Positions 1 through 10,105 are shown, counted from the first letter of the stretch. The stretch is DNA of 64,000 nt from a candidate division WS6 bacterium OLB21 (GCA_001567305.1 JYPD01000025.1:1-64000); one strand, 5' to 3'. Numbers and translations: made by a program. Notes: generated by a model from the letters alone, not told the origin.

Positions 1-64
1 AAGTTATTTTATGAGGTAAAGCAATTACTTTTTCTGTTACTATAAGAACGCAAGAATTTTCAAT

Positions 65-2202
65 ATGACAGACATCTTTGAAACATTAAACGAACAGCAA
101 CGGCTTGCCGTGCAAACTACTTCGGGTCCCGTGTTGATACTTGCGGGTGCAGGAAGCGGTAAGACTCGCGTACTAACATTTCGAATGTATTATCTTCTAA
201 AAAAAAGCAATTGCCAGACCAGAAAACATATTGGCAGTTACCTTTACAAACAAAGCAGCGGATGAGATGAAAGAAAGAATCTCTGACCTTCTTAAACAAA
301 ACGGAGGCGCAGGTTATGCGCTACCCTGGGTAGGAACCTTTCACTCAATCTGTGTAAAAATACTTAGAGTTAATTATGCCTTAGCTGGTATTTCTCCAGA
401 ATTCAGTATCTACGATAGGGCAGATCAAATTGATGCCGTCAAAGAAGCGATGCGTCAACTAGGAATTGACTCAAAATATACCAACCCAAACGCAGTCATT
501 AATTATATATCGTCAGCCAAAGCCGAACTTGTTGGACCACAAAGCTATAGCGAATATGCCTTAAACTACTTTGAACAACAGGTCGCCAAGATTTATCCTG
601 AATATCAAAAAATCCTAAAATCGAATAATGCACTCGACTTTGACGACCTAATTATGCGCACTGTAAATCTTTTGCAAGATAATCCCGCAGTTCTGTCAAA
701 GTATCAAGATCTGTTCACACACATTATGGTGGACGAATACCAAGATACCAACAAAGCACAGTATGTTCTAGTTAATCTGTTGGCATTCAAACACAAAAAC
801 ATCTGTGTTGTCGGAGACGATGCTCAGTCAATCTATAGTTTTAGAGGCGCAAACATTACAAATATTCTAAACTTTGAAAAAGATTATCCTAACGCCACAA
901 TCATCAAACTGGAACAAAATTACCGCTCTACCGGAGTAATCCTCGATGCCTCAAATAGTGTTATCAAACACAACAAAAACAAAAAAGAAAAAACTCTCTG
1001 GACCAAGAACATCCGCGGAGAAGAGATAACCGTCTACGAGGCAGCAGATCAACAAGACGAGGCACAGTGGGTAGCAAACAAGATACTTAATCTCGACAGC
1101 AAAGATATTGCAGTGCTTTACAGAACCAATGCCCAATCTAGGGCTCTCGAAGAAGTTTTCCTCCGCGAAGGAATAAGCTATACAGTTGTCGGAAGCACCG
1201 AATTCTATAAACGCAAAGAAATTAAAGACATTATGGCGTACCTTCGACTTATCTTTAACAACCAAGACGATCTTAGTCTTAAAAGAATAATTAATGTTCC
1301 GCGCAGAAAAATCGGTTCGGTAACGCTTGCAAATCTTCAGAAAGAGGCCTTAACAGTTAATCTGGCAATTCTTCCGTATCTTTTCTCTTTAAACGAGTCA
1401 GAATTAAGAAAGTGGGGTGTAGGCGTATCTGAATTTTGTCACCTTCTAAAAAAGATGATCGTTACTGCAGAGCAACAAACAGTTTCAGTACTACTAGAAG
1501 ACCTTATTGAATTCTCTGGTTACAAATCATCGCTCAGCGACGGAAGCAACGAGAACGAGCAAAGACTCGAAAACATTCGAGAATTGATCACCGTAGCCAG
1601 AAATTTTGATGAATTTGTTGGCCGAAACGGCTTAGAGCTATTCCTTGAAAACATATCGCTAATAGAAGGCTATAATCGACAAGATGACGACAACAACCCA
1701 ACCGTAAAACTAATGACCGTACACGCAGCTAAGGGGCTTGAATTTCAACATACTTTTATTGTTGGCCTCGAAGAAGGTATCTTTCCTCATTCCAATTCAT
1801 ACATGGATCCGGAACAAATGGAAGAAGAGAGAAGGCTTGCCTATGTGGCAATTACCAGAGCAAAAGAGCGGCTGTATTTAGTTTACGCAGATTCACGCAT
1901 TTTCTACGGAAAAGAAACAAGTAATCCAGCTTCTAGGTTTATTTCAGACATTCCTTCAGAGTTGTTGTCCTTCGAAGATTCTGGATCTAACATGTCATTT
2001 TCTAACGACTGGTCAGAAGTTGTTGAAAGTCACGAATATCAAGAAGAGAATCGAATTGAGGTTAATATTGGAGATATGGTTTATCACGATATTTTTTGGA
2101 AAGGGAAGAATCCTAGATTTTGACGACTCAACACTGTTGATAGAATTCTCCTCCGGAAGAAAAGAGCTTTCTAGGGAATTTGCCAAACTCAAGAAGATTT
2201 AA
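65..2202 (+). CDS. uvrD: UvrD/PcrA-type superfamily 1 DNA helicase (two apparent frameshifts)
   Basis: ATP-driven 3'-5' helicase for repair and for removing replication roadblocks. Every SF1A motif is present in order: Walker A AGAGSGKT near residue 30, GTFHS (Ia), DEYQDTN (II), [13 protein letters not shown] (III), LEQNYRS (IV), [10 protein letters not shown] (V) and [11 protein letters not shown] (VI). The frame breaks at the A8 run 199-206; reading through with a one-base shift restores the expected [16 protein letters not shown]. It breaks again at the T6 run 2092-2097; removing one T restores the usual C-terminal tail ending [10 protein letters not shown] at 2202. The start is the ATG at 65, without a clear Shine-Dalgarno. 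The 3' end overlaps the convergent FemAB gene by 14 bases. Family is certain; the uvrD versus pcrA name is a convention. Confidence 0.95.
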
Positions 2203-3211
2203 TAATCTTTCTTAAACTGATGTTAATCTTTTGAACAAGCATCCCCGCCTGAAAGATTCTGTATTTCAAGTCATCAAAAACTAGAACATTAGTTTTGGGG
2301 TAGCAAACATCTTTGCCCCCAAATCCGCTTTTGAATTTAGATATTCGTTCTAGTTCATGGCCTTTCTGATATTCGCCCAGACTATCTTTTGGTGCAACTC
2401 CCCAATGATCATAAAAACCTAACCCTTTGTTTAATGTCATCTTCATAGACTCCCATTTTAGTAGATATCCTGCCTCTGATTCCCTTCCTGTAGAAGTAAC
2501 GCCTCCATACAGTTCGTATGTTGTGTTTTCGTCGTTAAGCAATAAATAAGCTCCGACCACAGCATTATCCAAATAAGCAACGGCTATGCGAGCAAGTCCG
2601 TTTTCTGATAATTCTGTCCAAAGTTTTTCGAAATATGTTTTATCGTGCATTACCAGTCGGGTATTTGCATGGATCTCTTGCATAACATAGAAAAAGTCCC
2701 TAAAAGGATCATCTCCACTGTCAAAGAACCTTACAACTACACCAGATCTAATCGCCTTGTTAATGTTCCGTCTATATTTTGGTTTTAAGTTGTTCCAGTT
2801 GTCTTCCTCGGATTTTAGATCAACAACATTCGAGCATTCTGGCTGAATACGGTAATCGGTTTGAGGGATATTCTTAATTTTTGGGTCAGTATGATTGTGC
2901 TCAATCAAAACAAACGCTACCCTAAGTCTTTCTTTGGCAAAATCTGCAAACAATTCAAGTTTTTCGTTATTAATATCATCGATTCGGAGTTTTGGAAGAT
3001 AGGCAATCCTAATTGCAAACGGCGTTTGATTCTTAACTAGAACCTGCCAAACATCTATAATTTCACCTTTCTCGTCAAGGAAAGCAACTCTTGTGGGATT
3101 CCATGTAGGTCTTTTAACTTCACCCCAAGCCCAGTGCTGAAGCACATGAGCTTTTTTGATTTTCCATTGCTCTAAGTATTGGCTTTTCTCTTTAATTTCA
3201 ACTATTTCCAT
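2189..3211 (-). CDS. FemAB/FemX-family peptidoglycan cross-bridge aminoacyltransferase
   Basis: A 340-residue GNAT-fold enzyme of the lipid II:glycine glycyltransferase family. Such enzymes use aminoacyl-tRNA to add residues to the peptidoglycan stem peptide at the cytoplasmic membrane face. Family marks are the N-terminal LQHWAWGEVK block, the central KPKYRRNINKAIRSGV basic helix, AVAYLDNAVVGAYLL, and the late GFYDHWGVAP (the YdfWGi-like signature). It overlaps the DegT aminotransferase upstream by 10 bases, so the two are probably cotranscribed. A second, broken FemAB lies on the other side of that aminotransferase. The amino acid transferred cannot be read from sequence. Confidence 0.88.
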   Translation of the reverse strand: MEIVEIKEKSQYLEQWKIKKAHVLQHWAWGEVKRPTWNPTRVAFLDEKGEIIDVWQVLVKNQTPFAIRIAYLPKLRIDDINNEKLELFADFAKERLRVAFVLIEHNHTDPKIKNIPQTDYRIQPECSNVVDLKSEEDNWNNLKPKYRRNINKAIRSGVVVRFFDSGDDPFRDFFYVMQEIHANTRLVMHDKTYFEKLWTELSENGLARIAVAYLDNAVVGAYLLLNDENTTYELYGGVTSTGRESEAGYLLKWESMKMTLNKGLGFYDHWGVAPKDSLGEYQKGHELERISKFKSGFGGKDVCYPKTNVLVFDDLKYRIFQAGMLVQKINISLRKIIKSS

Positions 3212-4440
3212 TTGTAGGGTTTTACTAATCTGGCGATAAATTCTGCACTCTTTTCGTCAACATTGATTGCTGTAGGTAGATTTACGATATGATTTGCAAA
3301 CAACTCGGCTTTAGCTGCTTCACCTTCTGTATATCCAAGAAGTGGCAGACTCGATTTAGGAGCGTAAAGAATAGACTTGTACCAGTCTCCAAGCACGACT
3401 TTCTTTGTTCTAGCGAGTTTAAGCACCTTAGCTTGATTTTCCACCAACAAAGGAAATCTAAGATATCCATGCTCTGAATTTGAGTCAGTAGGGTACTGAA
3501 TATTCAGTATCTTGCTATAGATTGCGGCAACCTTTCTTCTATGCTGATTGTATTTTTCCAGTTTTCTTAACTGATTTAGACCCAAAGAGGCAAGCGCTCC
3601 TGGCATTTTAGCAGGTAACCATTTTGGTTTAACCGTTTTGTATTCGACTTTTTCGATCATATTACCTAGCACCCCTAACATTCTGGCAAGTAAAACAATC
3701 AGTCTTCCAAGTGTGGCCTTGCCAATCCCTAGGTAATAGAACGGCGTTACAAAATACCAGAAAATTGGGTTTAGTAACGAAACAAATACTCTGCGATAAC
3801 TGAATCTTTTCGACTTTTCAACCTCTAGCCTAATAATTTTGGCAATATCTCTATTATTAGTTATTGCCATACCTCCTCTAACAGTTGATATTACCTTCTC
3901 TATACCAAATGTTATGACGGCAGCGTCGCTCTTTGTTCCTGCAAGCGACCCTTCAAAGATTGATCCTAGAGAGTGGGCGAGGTCTTCGATTATTTTCACA
4001 TCTTGACCAACAATTTCTCTGACAGCTGAAACAGATACCGGCTTTCCAAAAGTATGCTGAACTAGAATTGCTTTTGTTTTTTCGCTAACCTTGCTACGAA
4101 GTTCGTTAAGATCGATATTAAAATCTTCGCCAACATCTACATAAACAGGCTTTGCTCCAAGCCAAATGACGGGATTAGCGATAACAAGACAGGTAAAGGC
4201 AGGTAAAATTACTTCGTCACCTGCTTTAACTCCATATGCCTTAAGTAAAAGATAAAATGCAGATCTGGCAGAATCCATTGCAATAGCTTCGTATCCATTG
4301 TGCATTTCTGATACCTTTTTCTCGAAAGCGGTAACCTTATTGTTCGAAAACCAGGAGAATGGATTTAGAAGATGCCGAAAAGCAAGCAAAACATCATCGA
4401 TCTGTGTGTTTGGCGAGGCTGCAATAAAAATCGACTTCAT
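3202..4440 (-). CDS. DegT/DnrJ/EryC1/StrS-family PLP-dependent sugar aminotransferase-like protein
   Basis: 412 residues with the fold-type I aminotransferase layout of the sugar-aminotransferase family. Visible marks are GYEAIAMDSARSAFYLLLKA near residue 50, GDEVILPAFTCLV near 85, ILVQHTFGKP and IIEDLAHSLGS (the cofactor-binding Asp), and the Schiff-base region FGIEKVISTVRGG with the presumed PLP lysine. Members make amino-sugars for surface glycans; substrate is unknown here. It overlaps the FemAB genes on both sides by 4 to 10 bases, giving an unusual femAB-degT-femAB operon. A role tied to cell-wall or surface-polymer building is inferred from that context. Confidence 0.87.
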   Translation of the reverse strand: MKSIFIAASPNTQIDDVLLAFRHLLNPFSWFSNNKVTAFEKKVSEMHNGYEAIAMDSARSAFYLLLKAYGVKAGDEVILPAFTCLVIANPVIWLGAKPVYVDVGEDFNIDLNELRSKVSEKTKAILVQHTFGKPVSVSAVREIVGQDVKIIEDLAHSLGSIFEGSLAGTKSDAAVITFGIEKVISTVRGGMAITNNRDIAKIIRLEVEKSKRFSYRRVFVSLLNPIFWYFVTPFYYLGIGKATLGRLIVLLARMLGVLGNMIEKVEYKTVKPKWLPAKMPGALASLGLNQLRKLEKYNQHRRKVAAIYSKILNIQYPTDSNSEHGYLRFPLLVENQAKVLKLARTKKVVLGDWYKSILYAPKSSLPLLGYTEGEAAKAELFANHIVNLPTAINVDEKSAEFIARLVKPYKWK

Positions 4441-5542
4441 TTGCTTTTCCTAAATAACGAGTAAAGTAGGTTTCTTATAGGTAGAATTTTTGTCCAAATT
4501 AAGAATCTTATTTGATTAACCGGCAGGGCAAGAATACCTATATGGTCGATGCGAGCACCTCCGAAACTAAGTTTGTTATCCGAATAGCCCTGATGTTGTT
4601 TAGAACCAGGGATAATTCCCCAGAAGTCATAGACCTTGCAGCCCGAATCTTTCGCGGCCATCACAGAAGACCACCTAAGTAGATAACTGGCCTTAACATT
4701 TGCATGCTTTCTATTTGACCCAGCATAAAACGAAGATGCCCAGTGTTTAGTTCGTTCGGATATATTCATAACGATTACTTCTTTTTCGTATTCTGCTTCA
4801 AAGATTTCGATGGCGTTTGTTTCTTTAAATTCGGCGACCAGTGCGGCAAATGTAGAGAACGGTCGAATCGGATATCCAGCCGCTCTTGCTTGCATCTCCT
4901 TAAGAAGTCCATAGAATTCATTAAGTTTTTTGCTGATCACATTGCTATTTGGAAGATATCGATTGATTACTACACCCTTTTTCTGTGCATAGTTTATGTT
5001 GTATCTGGTGTTTTTTTTTCATCTGAGACAACAGTTCCTGCTCTGTCTTTTCTAGGTCATAAAGAAGCTTATATTTAGGCTGCATATTTCTTCCGGTGTA
5101 GACAAATCCGGCATCGTAAAATATTTGAATTGCTTTCTCGTCAACAAAGGGTTCGATATTCTTAGACAGTTTATCGGTATCGATAAGATAGCCAAGTTTT
5201 GGTTCAATTTCAATTGTAAAACAGCCTAGTCGCTTGGCAACCCTTGATACATGTTCTACAAAAAAGGGTAAGGCTTTTTGTAGATCATCTACGCTCTGAA
5301 ACACAGGACCGTGTGCAATGTAAAGATATTTACCGAGTAACCCAGCTTCTTTAATCAGACATTGAGCTGCCAGAATTATCTTGTCTGCTTCAAAAATGGC
5401 GTACCTTAAAGGCTCCCATCCTTCTGTTTTTTTTTACTTCTCCCCACTGCCAATACTGCAAAATATCTCCCCACGGAGAATTATCTACAAAAGTGTTCCA
5501 GAGATTCTTATCTTCAATCTGTTTAAAGACTAATTCTTTCAA
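4437..5542 (-). CDS. FemAB/FemX-family peptidyltransferase, broken by two homopolymer frameshifts
   Basis: Three consecutive reading-frame pieces add up to one FemAB enzyme of about 368 residues. The N-terminal piece starts at a TTG at 5542, overlapping the end of the upstream membrane glycosyltransferase, and carries the ILQYWQWGEVKK block. The frame breaks at the T9 run 5427-5435. The middle piece holds AGFVYTGRNMQPKYKLLYDL. The frame breaks again at the T9 run 5011-5019, where a one-base correction gives the family motif MKKNTRYNINYAQKKGV. The C-terminal piece has the family-typical VYDFWGIIPG. Two breaks in nine-base homopolymers point to sequencing error rather than decay, since all conserved blocks are intact. 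Confidence 0.85.
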
Positions 5543-7193
5543 AGGTTTTCGTTGATAAATATATTGAGTAGCTTCTACCGCTGGTAAACTCTTCGGAAGT
5601 TACTAGATGCATAAAATCATTACTCTCTCGAACATACTTTGCGATATCTAAATACTTTTCTATCCAGAAACCGTCTCCCTCTGGATTATTTGTAACAACA
5701 ACAATATCAGCCTTCTCAAGTTCTTTATAACCATCCTCAAGGCTTGTGTACCTGGAAAACTCGTGCGAATTTTTGATTGAGACACCTTTTTGAGTTGCAT
5801 ACCAAATCAACTGAGCGTCGTTAAAACTGGGTTGTTCAGCTAAATTGTAGATTCTGTAGTCTTTATCAGTAAATTGTTTGTATGCGTCTAAGAAGAAATC
5901 GTAAGGAAGATTCTCAGACATCTGTTCACGGTAAAAAGCGTTCGCAGGATTCATACCTGTAAGAGGCATTCTTGGCAAAAAGCCAAATATGGTTTGCATA
6001 AAAGGATAGGCTATCAGAATCAACAGGAATCCAACTAGGTACTTTGCAGCTTTTATATTCTTAATCATGTCTATCGATAAATATGAGAGAAGAGGAAGCC
6101 AAAGAGCCATAACCGGAACAAAATATCTTGCGGTTTTACTTTCGCTTAAAAACAAAGTTATTAAGAAAGGAATAGGAGTTAGTAGCAACAATACTCTTTT
6201 GTCTAAAAGCAGTTGTTTGAAGTTGATCTGTTTGTATTTTTTGACTAAACGAACGATAAATACTAACAAAAGAAACATGCTCAACAAGAACGCAGGCCAG
6301 CCAAAAAGCCAAGTAACAATAATATAACCAAACCTTATCGCGGTCATTGGGTCACTGACAGGGCCAAGCGAATAAAAACTTGCCAAGCTACCTGAACTGG
6401 TAAATTTTGTAAATTCGATATAAGCGGCAAGGTTGTTTCCGTACCAGGTCAAAAACAAAGGGATAAAACCGAACAGAAAGGCGACTATTCTTCTTAAATA
6501 TTGAACTTTCGCTTCTTTGTTACTAATCTGCAGGTAAATCAACAGAAGTGCAGGAATTAGAAGATAGAACGGCATGAGAAACCTTAGTAGTATTGCCAAT
6601 GCCGAAACGATTCCCAAGACAAAAAATTCTTTAATACCTGCTTTTTTTCCATATTTCAATACAAACAAAACTATTAACAATACAAATGTTGTCTGCAAAG
6701 TTTCGCTCATATAAAGCCTCGCATATCCAAGAAATCCAGGCATCGTATTATAGAGAAGAACTGTTACTAGTCCTGCAAACACTGCTTGCGCCTTACTTTT
6801 TTGTTTGAAAAGAATCTGAGTAAGGCAGAACAAAAGCAGACTGTTTACAAACAGCACAAAAACATTTGTTGCCAGTGCAATATCTTCGCTTACTCCAAAA
6901 ATCAAAAAAGAAGGGACAGACAACATTGCAAAAAGGGGAGTACGCGGAAATCTGTCTGGATGTATAAAAAGTGTCTCCCATCTATTATATGCTTCGCTTA
7001 AGTTTCCATCCTTAATCGGAGAATACATCTCGTATGTTGCCTGTAAATACCTGGAGTCGTCGCCAATAAATGGTAGTCCGGTGTCTTTATAAATCCAAAT
7101 AAGATTCCCCAAAAAGAATATCGTAGCTAAGGAAGTGGCCAAAAAGAAACCTCGATGCTTTTTTAGAATTGTAAGAATAGAGTCTTTCAACAA
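5523..7193 (-). CDS. GT-C fold polytopic membrane glycosyltransferase (ArnT/PMT-like)
   Basis: 556 residues. A single N-terminal membrane helix (about 15-35) is followed by a short extracytoplasmic loop with GDDSRYLQATYEM, the acidic catalytic-loop position of GT-C enzymes. About nine further hydrophobic helices follow to around residue 390, then a soluble C-terminal domain. Such enzymes move sugars from polyprenyl-phosphate carriers to lipids or proteins on the outer face of the membrane. Its stop codon overlaps the start of the downstream FemAB gene, tying it to the envelope operon. A second protein of similar architecture is at 47.6-49.4 kb. Donor and acceptor are unknown. Confidence 0.75.
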   Translation of the reverse strand: MLKDSILTILKKHRGFFLATSLATIFFLGNLIWIYKDTGLPFIGDDSRYLQATYEMYSPIKDGNLSEAYNRWETLFIHPDRFPRTPLFAMLSVPSFLIFGVSEDIALATNVFVLFVNSLLLFCLTQILFKQKSKAQAVFAGLVTVLLYNTMPGFLGYARLYMSETLQTTFVLLIVLFVLKYGKKAGIKEFFVLGIVSALAILLRFLMPFYLLIPALLLIYLQISNKEAKVQYLRRIVAFLFGFIPLFLTWYGNNLAAYIEFTKFTSSGSLASFYSLGPVSDPMTAIRFGYIIVTWLFGWPAFLLSMFLLLVFIVRLVKKYKQINFKQLLLDKRVLLLLTPIPFLITLFLSESKTARYFVPVMALWLPLLSYLSIDMIKNIKAAKYLVGFLLILIAYPFMQTIFGFLPRMPLTGMNPANAFYREQMSENLPYDFFLDAYKQFTDKDYRIYNLAEQPSFNDAQLIWYATQKGVSIKNSHEFSRYTSLEDGYKELEKADIVVVTNNPEGDGFWIEKYLDIAKYVRESNDFMHLVTSEEFTSGRSYSIYLSTKTFERISL

Positions 7194-7232
7194 AAATTAT
7201 AACTTTCTTCTATGTGTTTCCTAATGTTACAA

Positions 7233-8360
7233 CTATTTAAGCAACATTGGCATGATTACATGAATATAGTCTTTATCTTTTGCATCATAAAAGACCCCTG
7301 GTGATGTTGGTCCGTTTGTTTCAAAAACTAAACTTTCAGATGCTACCGTAGAAACCATATCTGTTAAGAACCTTACATTATAGCCTGTTTCGAAATCTTC
7401 TCCGGCAACATCAGTAATCTCTATGCTGCTTTCGTTGTTTCCAATATCGGCGACATTAGCAATAAGATAAAGTTTGCCTGAATCGGCATCTACCTTGAAC
7501 TTTGCCTTGTTACCAACTGCATTTCTGGCGAAAATATTTACAACCTTAAGCATGTCTACAAAGTCTTTTTTTGACATTTTAAAGCGTAAGTTTTGCTCTT
7601 TGGGAAGAATATCTTCGTATGGAGGAAACTTTCCTTCGATCAGCCTTGTTGATAGTTCTACATCGCCAATCTTGAACAACATTTGATTCTTTGAACTCAT
7701 TAAGTACACTTTAAGCACATCGTCTTCTTCGGCAACATCCCTTATTAGTTTTTCAACCTCTACCAGGGCTTTTGCAGGAACAATTTCTTTAATTGCTTCA
7801 TCTACAGACTTTTTGAGTTTTATGTTCTTTTTTGAAAGTCGAAAACCGTCAACACCAACAAGAGTTAATTGGTTTCCGTCGATAAGCATGAGAAGGCCAG
7901 TAAGAACTGGTCTTGACTCATCTGTTGCAGCTGCTATGGAAGTCTGAGAAACGGCGTCTGCGAAAGAAAAGGCATTAACTTCGAGTAGATTTTCTCCTTC
8001 GACACCTGGCACATTGGGAAAATCTTCTGCTGGAATCACAAAGAATTCAGCATTATTATCCACAGAGTGAACTGTTAGTTTTTGGTCGGCAAAAACAAGC
8101 TCTATTCTGCCTGCTCTCAAGGAGTTTACAAACTCTGACAGCAATCTTGCTGACACAGTTATCCTCCCTTCTTGGGAAACTTCTGCTCCTATTCTTGTTG
8201 TTACTCCGATTTCTAAATTCGTTGCGGATAGCTTGATTCGTGTCTTTTCTGTTTCAATTAATACATTTGCAAGAACAGGAATATTGGGTCTGCTACTTAC
8301 TGCTTTTATTACATGGCTCAAGGCTTTTGCCAAGTTTTCTTGCATTAAAGATACTTTCAT
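7233..8360 (-). CDS. dnaN: DNA polymerase III beta sliding clamp
   Basis: 375 residues, the standard length, with three successive clamp domains. Recognisable blocks are the N-terminal AVSSRPNIPVLANVLIE, the middle TDESRPVLTGLLM and GVDGFRLS, and the ending PGVFYDAKDKDYIHVIMPMLL. The clamp is loaded on DNA and tethers the polymerase. The ATG at 8360 has a clear upstream AGAAAGGA (8369-8376 on the minus strand), one of the few good Shine-Dalgarno sites in the window. It follows dnaA on the same strand, the classical dnaA-dnaN order. Confidence 0.97.
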   Translation of the reverse strand: MKVSLMQENLAKALSHVIKAVSSRPNIPVLANVLIETEKTRIKLSATNLEIGVTTRIGAEVSQEGRITVSARLLSEFVNSLRAGRIELVFADQKLTVHSVDNNAEFFVIPAEDFPNVPGVEGENLLEVNAFSFADAVSQTSIAAATDESRPVLTGLLMLIDGNQLTLVGVDGFRLSKKNIKLKKSVDEAIKEIVPAKALVEVEKLIRDVAEEDDVLKVYLMSSKNQMLFKIGDVELSTRLIEGKFPPYEDILPKEQNLRFKMSKKDFVDMLKVVNIFARNAVGNKAKFKVDADSGKLYLIANVADIGNNESSIEITDVAGEDFETGYNVRFLTDMVSTVASESLVFETNGPTSPGVFYDAKDKDYIHVIMPMLLK

Positions 8361-8599
8361 TGTGGATATCCTTTCTTATAATAAATGTATATAAATATTA
8401 ATAGTCGTATTATTAATAGGCACTGTGCATATGTGTACATTCTATGCGAAAAGTATTCTCAGACACAACAAGGCATTTAAAAATATATGTGTACAAACCT
8501 TGGATAACTCTAAATCGCAATTATTGATTCTTTCTTAACTGCAACTGTTTATCGACTTTGTCTTGATGTGGAAACCTTGGTGTAGAGATTTGCGGATAA
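8361..8599. other. oriC: Candidate chromosomal replication origin (dnaA-dnaN intergenic region)
   Basis: A 239-base gap between dnaA and dnaN, a common location of bacterial origins. It holds four DnaA-box-like sites in the same orientation: TGTGGATAT 8361-8369 (one mismatch to TGTGGATAA), CTTGGATAA 8499-8507, TGTGGAAAC 8567-8575 and TGCGGATAA 8591-8599 (one mismatch). A very AT-rich tract at about 8377-8418 could be the unwinding element. A perfect TGTGGATAA lies outside, upstream of dnaA at 10051-10059. This rests on context plus motif matching by eye; GC skew was not computed. Confidence 0.5.
8369..8376 (-). promoter_or_regulatory. Ribosome binding site of dnaN
   Basis: AGAAAGGA on the minus strand, about eight bases before the dnaN ATG. 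Notable because most genes in this window have no clear Shine-Dalgarno. Confidence 0.6.
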
Positions 8600-9985
8600 T
8601 TAATCATCGTTTCCTGAAATCGTTTCTCGCAAGGAATCAATTTGGTTTTTAAATCCTTCGTCAATCATTAATTTACTTTTTATTTTGTCTACAGCATGAA
8701 GAACTGTAGTATGGTCTTTTCTGTTTATATAGGCAGCTACCTGTTCAAGTTTATAGCCATAGTCTTCTCTGAGTAAGTACATGCAAACCTGTCTCGCAAA
8801 TGCAACATCAGCCGTCCTTCTTGGTCCCTTCAAATCTTTGACAGTTGTATTAAATTCTTTAGCAATACATTTAAGAATAGCCGGAACTTTCGTTTTTTCT
8901 CTTTTGCTTGAAGTGTCTTTCCCAAGTATCTTTGCTACCTCTTCGAGAGAAAGGTCTTCTTGGACCATGGAACTATACAACGATACTTTCTGAATGGCTC
9001 CTTCAAGCTCGCGAACATTTTCGGTAATATTCTTGGCGATGAATTCGTTTATATGAATAGGAAGTGAAATCCCCATAGTCTTGGACTTGGACTCAACAAG
9101 AGCAAGCCTCATTTCAAAGTCTGGTTTCTCAATATCGACAGTCATACCACCCTGAAATCTTGAACGCAAACGGTCTTCTATTCCCTGAATTTCGTCTGGA
9201 GATCTATCTGAAATTAAGATTATTTGTTTTTTATCGTTATAAAGAACATTAAAAGTATTGAAAAACTCGTTCTGGGTTTCTTTCCATTTATAAATAAATT
9301 GGATGTCGTCAATAATTAATAAATCTAGGGTTCGATATTTTTGTCTAAATTGAATATTTTTTCCAGATCGAATCGCCTTAACCATGTCGTTTAAGAAGCC
9401 TTCGCTCGATACATACAGCACTTTTTTGTAAGGATCTGATTCAAGAATAGCTCTTCCAACAGCATGAGCAAGATGAGTTTTTCCGAGACCGGTTTTTCCA
9501 TAGACAAAAAGAGGGTTGTAAGATTCGCCTGGTTTCTTTGCTACAGCAAGCGCTGCTGCATGTCCAAGTTTGTTTGAGGGACCGACTATATAGTTTGCAA
9601 AAGAGTAGTTTGAGTTTAACCCGCTATTTTTGAGTATCTGATCTGTACTACTGTCTTGCCCTTGGTGAAGACCAAAGATTGGGGTATCAGCAGTAAGTTC
9701 TTCTGGTGTAATCACAGGATTTGGTTTGTTGGCAAGAGAACTATCGATCTCGAAGGCAACAGTTAAGTCTGAACCGTGAACATAAGAAAGAGTATCTTTA
9801 ATCAATTTTGAATGTTTCTTAGAAAGCCAGTCACTTGTATAACTATTTTTAACACCTATAATTGCATGTGATCCTCTGATTTCTCTAAGTTTGGTATCTT
9901 TAAACCATGTTTTAAACTGAGCGGGTGAATCGAGCTTTATTTCTATTTGGGCGAGTGTTATCTTCCAGATTTCCTGTAAATCCAT
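8600..9985 (-). CDS. dnaA: Chromosomal replication initiator DnaA
   Basis: About 461 residues from the ATG at 9985. An upstream in-frame extension to 10102 exists, but the family N-terminus MDLQEIWKITLAQIEIKL begins at 9985 and the extra residues look like untranslated leader. Domain I is followed by a linker, an AAA+ domain with Walker A GKTGLGKTHL and Walker B LLIIDDIQF, and a C-terminal DNA-binding domain with the signature RKDHTTVLHAVDKI. DnaA binds DnaA boxes and opens the origin. A perfect DnaA box lies about 66 bases upstream of the start, consistent with autoregulation. Confidence 0.97.
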   Translation of the reverse strand: MDLQEIWKITLAQIEIKLDSPAQFKTWFKDTKLREIRGSHAIIGVKNSYTSDWLSKKHSKLIKDTLSYVHGSDLTVAFEIDSSLANKPNPVITPEELTADTPIFGLHQGQDSSTDQILKNSGLNSNYSFANYIVGPSNKLGHAAALAVAKKPGESYNPLFVYGKTGLGKTHLAHAVGRAILESDPYKKVLYVSSEGFLNDMVKAIRSGKNIQFRQKYRTLDLLIIDDIQFIYKWKETQNEFFNTFNVLYNDKKQIILISDRSPDEIQGIEDRLRSRFQGGMTVDIEKPDFEMRLALVESKSKTMGISLPIHINEFIAKNITENVRELEGAIQKVSLYSSMVQEDLSLEEVAKILGKDTSSKREKTKVPAILKCIAKEFNTTVKDLKGPRRTADVAFARQVCMYLLREDYGYKLEQVAAYINRKDHTTVLHAVDKIKSKLMIDEGFKNQIDSLRETISGNDD

Positions 9986-10050
9986 GATTATACTTATGAA
10001 ATTAAGCGTTGAAGGGCAATTTGTTTTGGGTGATTTCAGAATACAAAAAA

Positions 10051-10059
10051 TGTGGATAA
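10051..10059. promoter_or_regulatory. Perfect DnaA box between dnaA and yidD
   Basis: TGTGGATAA, the reverse complement of the consensus TTATCCACA, in the divergent dnaA/yidD intergenic region. Suited to DnaA autoregulation or as part of the origin. Calling it functional is inference. Confidence 0.55.
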
Positions 10060-10093
10060 GTTTGCAAGTGGATTTTTGGTTTTTTAAAAAAGT

Positions 10094-10099
10094 TATAAT
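10094..10099 (+). promoter_or_regulatory. -10 box of yidD, implying a nearly leaderless transcript
   Basis: A consensus TATAAT ends six bases before the yidD ATG at 10106. Transcription starting about seven bases after the box would begin at or within a base or two of the start codon. No convincing -35 was found at the usual spacing. Confidence 0.5.
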
Positions 10100-10105
10100 C
10101 AATGC

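Noticed and set aside
199-206. Programmed ribosomal frameshifting at the A8 run in the helicase gene.
   Set aside because: The same kind of break is present in many unrelated genes at different homopolymers and in both directions, which fits consensus error better.
4437-5542. FemAB pseudogene.
   Set aside because: All family blocks survive in the three frames and both breaks sit in nine-base T runs.
9986-10102. Longer DnaA with 39 extra N-terminal residues.
   Set aside because: The family N-terminus begins at 9985 and the extra residues contain the DnaA box and promoter-like DNA.
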